Shown: positions 7,606-7,962 of the stretch, one piece after another | Layout of the letters: every line of letters begins with the position of its first letter | Numbering within the stretch: position 1 is the stretch's first letter | Assembly (NCBI GenBank): GCA_030378125.1 | Contig: JAUCGN010000075.1 | Span: forward strand, 1 to 7,962 | Length of the DNA: 7,962 bases | DNA from: Thiotrichales bacterium HSG1 | GTDB taxonomy: Bacteria; Pseudomonadota; Gammaproteobacteria; Beggiatoales; Beggiatoaceae | Reading direction: 5' to 3' | Position numbers and translations under genes: made by a program | Notes under the pieces: generated by a model | What the model was told of the DNA's origin: nothing | Database searches by the model: none | Seen by the model: only the letters and a program-made list of their open reading frames with translations

Positions 7606-7962
7606 CCATCTAATACCAAGAAATCGGTAGAATCTGACACTGCTACGAATAAATTTTTACCGCGAATATATAATGGCAAAACATGATGTTTTACCAACAT
7701 GTCTAGTTCAACTTTTTTAATTATTTCTGTGTCAAGACTAATGCTGTCAATGTCAGCTAGAGGAATTCTAAATTCTCTAGAAGCAACAAGGGCAATGTCC
7801 TTGCCTGAAACAAGTCCCTCTTGTACTAATTGAGTTACAAAGGGAATTTCCTTCTCTCTGGCTTTTGTCAATGCTTCATCAGCATCAATGTCGGTAAGTT
7901 CTAGTTTGGCATCAACTAGCTTACGAGCAAGTCCGGTTAAGATAATTTTTGGTTCTGGGATA

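Larger units (their letters stand above)
7536..7961 (-). pseudogene. pilB: Type IV pilus assembly ATPase PilB, N-terminal domain fragment
   Basis: PilB is the hexameric ATPase that powers pilus extension. About 140 residues of its N-terminal T2SSE_N-type domain are readable leftward from the right edge, starting IPEPKIILTGLARKLVDAKL. They continue through TQLVQEGLVSGKDIALVASR, HHVLPLYIRGKNLFVAVSDS and KFSTKMRVELVLVEEDKL. The start codon must lie just past the right edge. Similarity ends at DKLA, where the sequence becomes thrC in another frame; the Walker and catalytic ATPase domains are absent from this copy. The same frame stays open by chance into thrC down to 7377. An exact 9-bp tandem repeat at 7588-7605 adds three residues (LIK) compared with the usual family spacing. 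Its normal partner pilC lies at the left edge on the opposite strand. Confidence 0.85.

Noticed and set aside
7377..7871. A 164-codon minus-strand open frame as a single novel protein
   Set aside because: Its first ~110 codons are PilB N-domain; the rest is an out-of-frame reading of thrC, open by chance beyond the breakpoint.

Overview
The window looks like chromosomal DNA of an AT-rich Gram-negative bacterium, most probably a gammaproteobacterium. The evidence is a PilC/PilB-type pilus assembly system, a T2SS-type outer-membrane secretin (GspD), MurA, and a HAD phosphatase that resembles MupP more than classical Gph. No species can be named from sequence alone. There are no rRNA or tRNA genes, no CRISPR array and no recognisable insertion sequence.

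Layout, left to right. (1) Positions 1-1003 (+) hold the 3' part of pilC, the type IV pilus inner-membrane platform; about 70 N-terminal residues lie off the left edge. (2) Positions 1046-2941 (+) hold a two-gene cassette: an ABC/SMC-like AAA ATPase and, overlapping it by 17 nt, a small HNH nuclease of the TIGR02646/PtuB type. The pair looks like a Septu (PtuAB) anti-phage system, with no retron reverse transcriptase visible. The HNH gene carries an apparent one-base deletion near 2808-2812 that swaps its last ~43 residues for a short out-of-frame tail. (3) gspD (2948-4879, +) is a complete secretin with a GTG start 6 nt after the original stop of the HNH gene. No other gsp gene is in view. 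(4) After a 132-nt gap with possible promoter elements come murA (5012-6271, +) and, 2 nt later, a MupP-like phosphatase (6274-6939, +), probably one operon. (5) A strong hairpin at 6944-6977 separates this from the convergent minus-strand material. (6) Positions 7036-7542 (-) are the C-terminal half of threonine synthase (thrC), and 7536-7961 (-) are the N-terminal domain of pilB. The two are fused out of frame at a short shared sequence (about 7536-7542), so neither is a complete gene.

Biologically, the left half links envelope machines (pilus platform, secretin) with an inserted phage-defence cassette. The middle is a peptidoglycan precursor module: MurA makes UDP-MurNAc precursors de novo, while MupP would feed the recycling route that bypasses MurA. 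The right end is a rearrangement scar or an assembly/amplification chimera. It places a 5' fragment of pilB, in opposite orientation, on the same stretch as its usual neighbour pilC.

The most notable points are the PtuAB-like cassette in a pilus/secretion locus, its frameshifted nuclease, the thrC/pilB breakpoint, and the murA-mupP pairing. All functional names are from motif and family recognition by eye; no database search was run.
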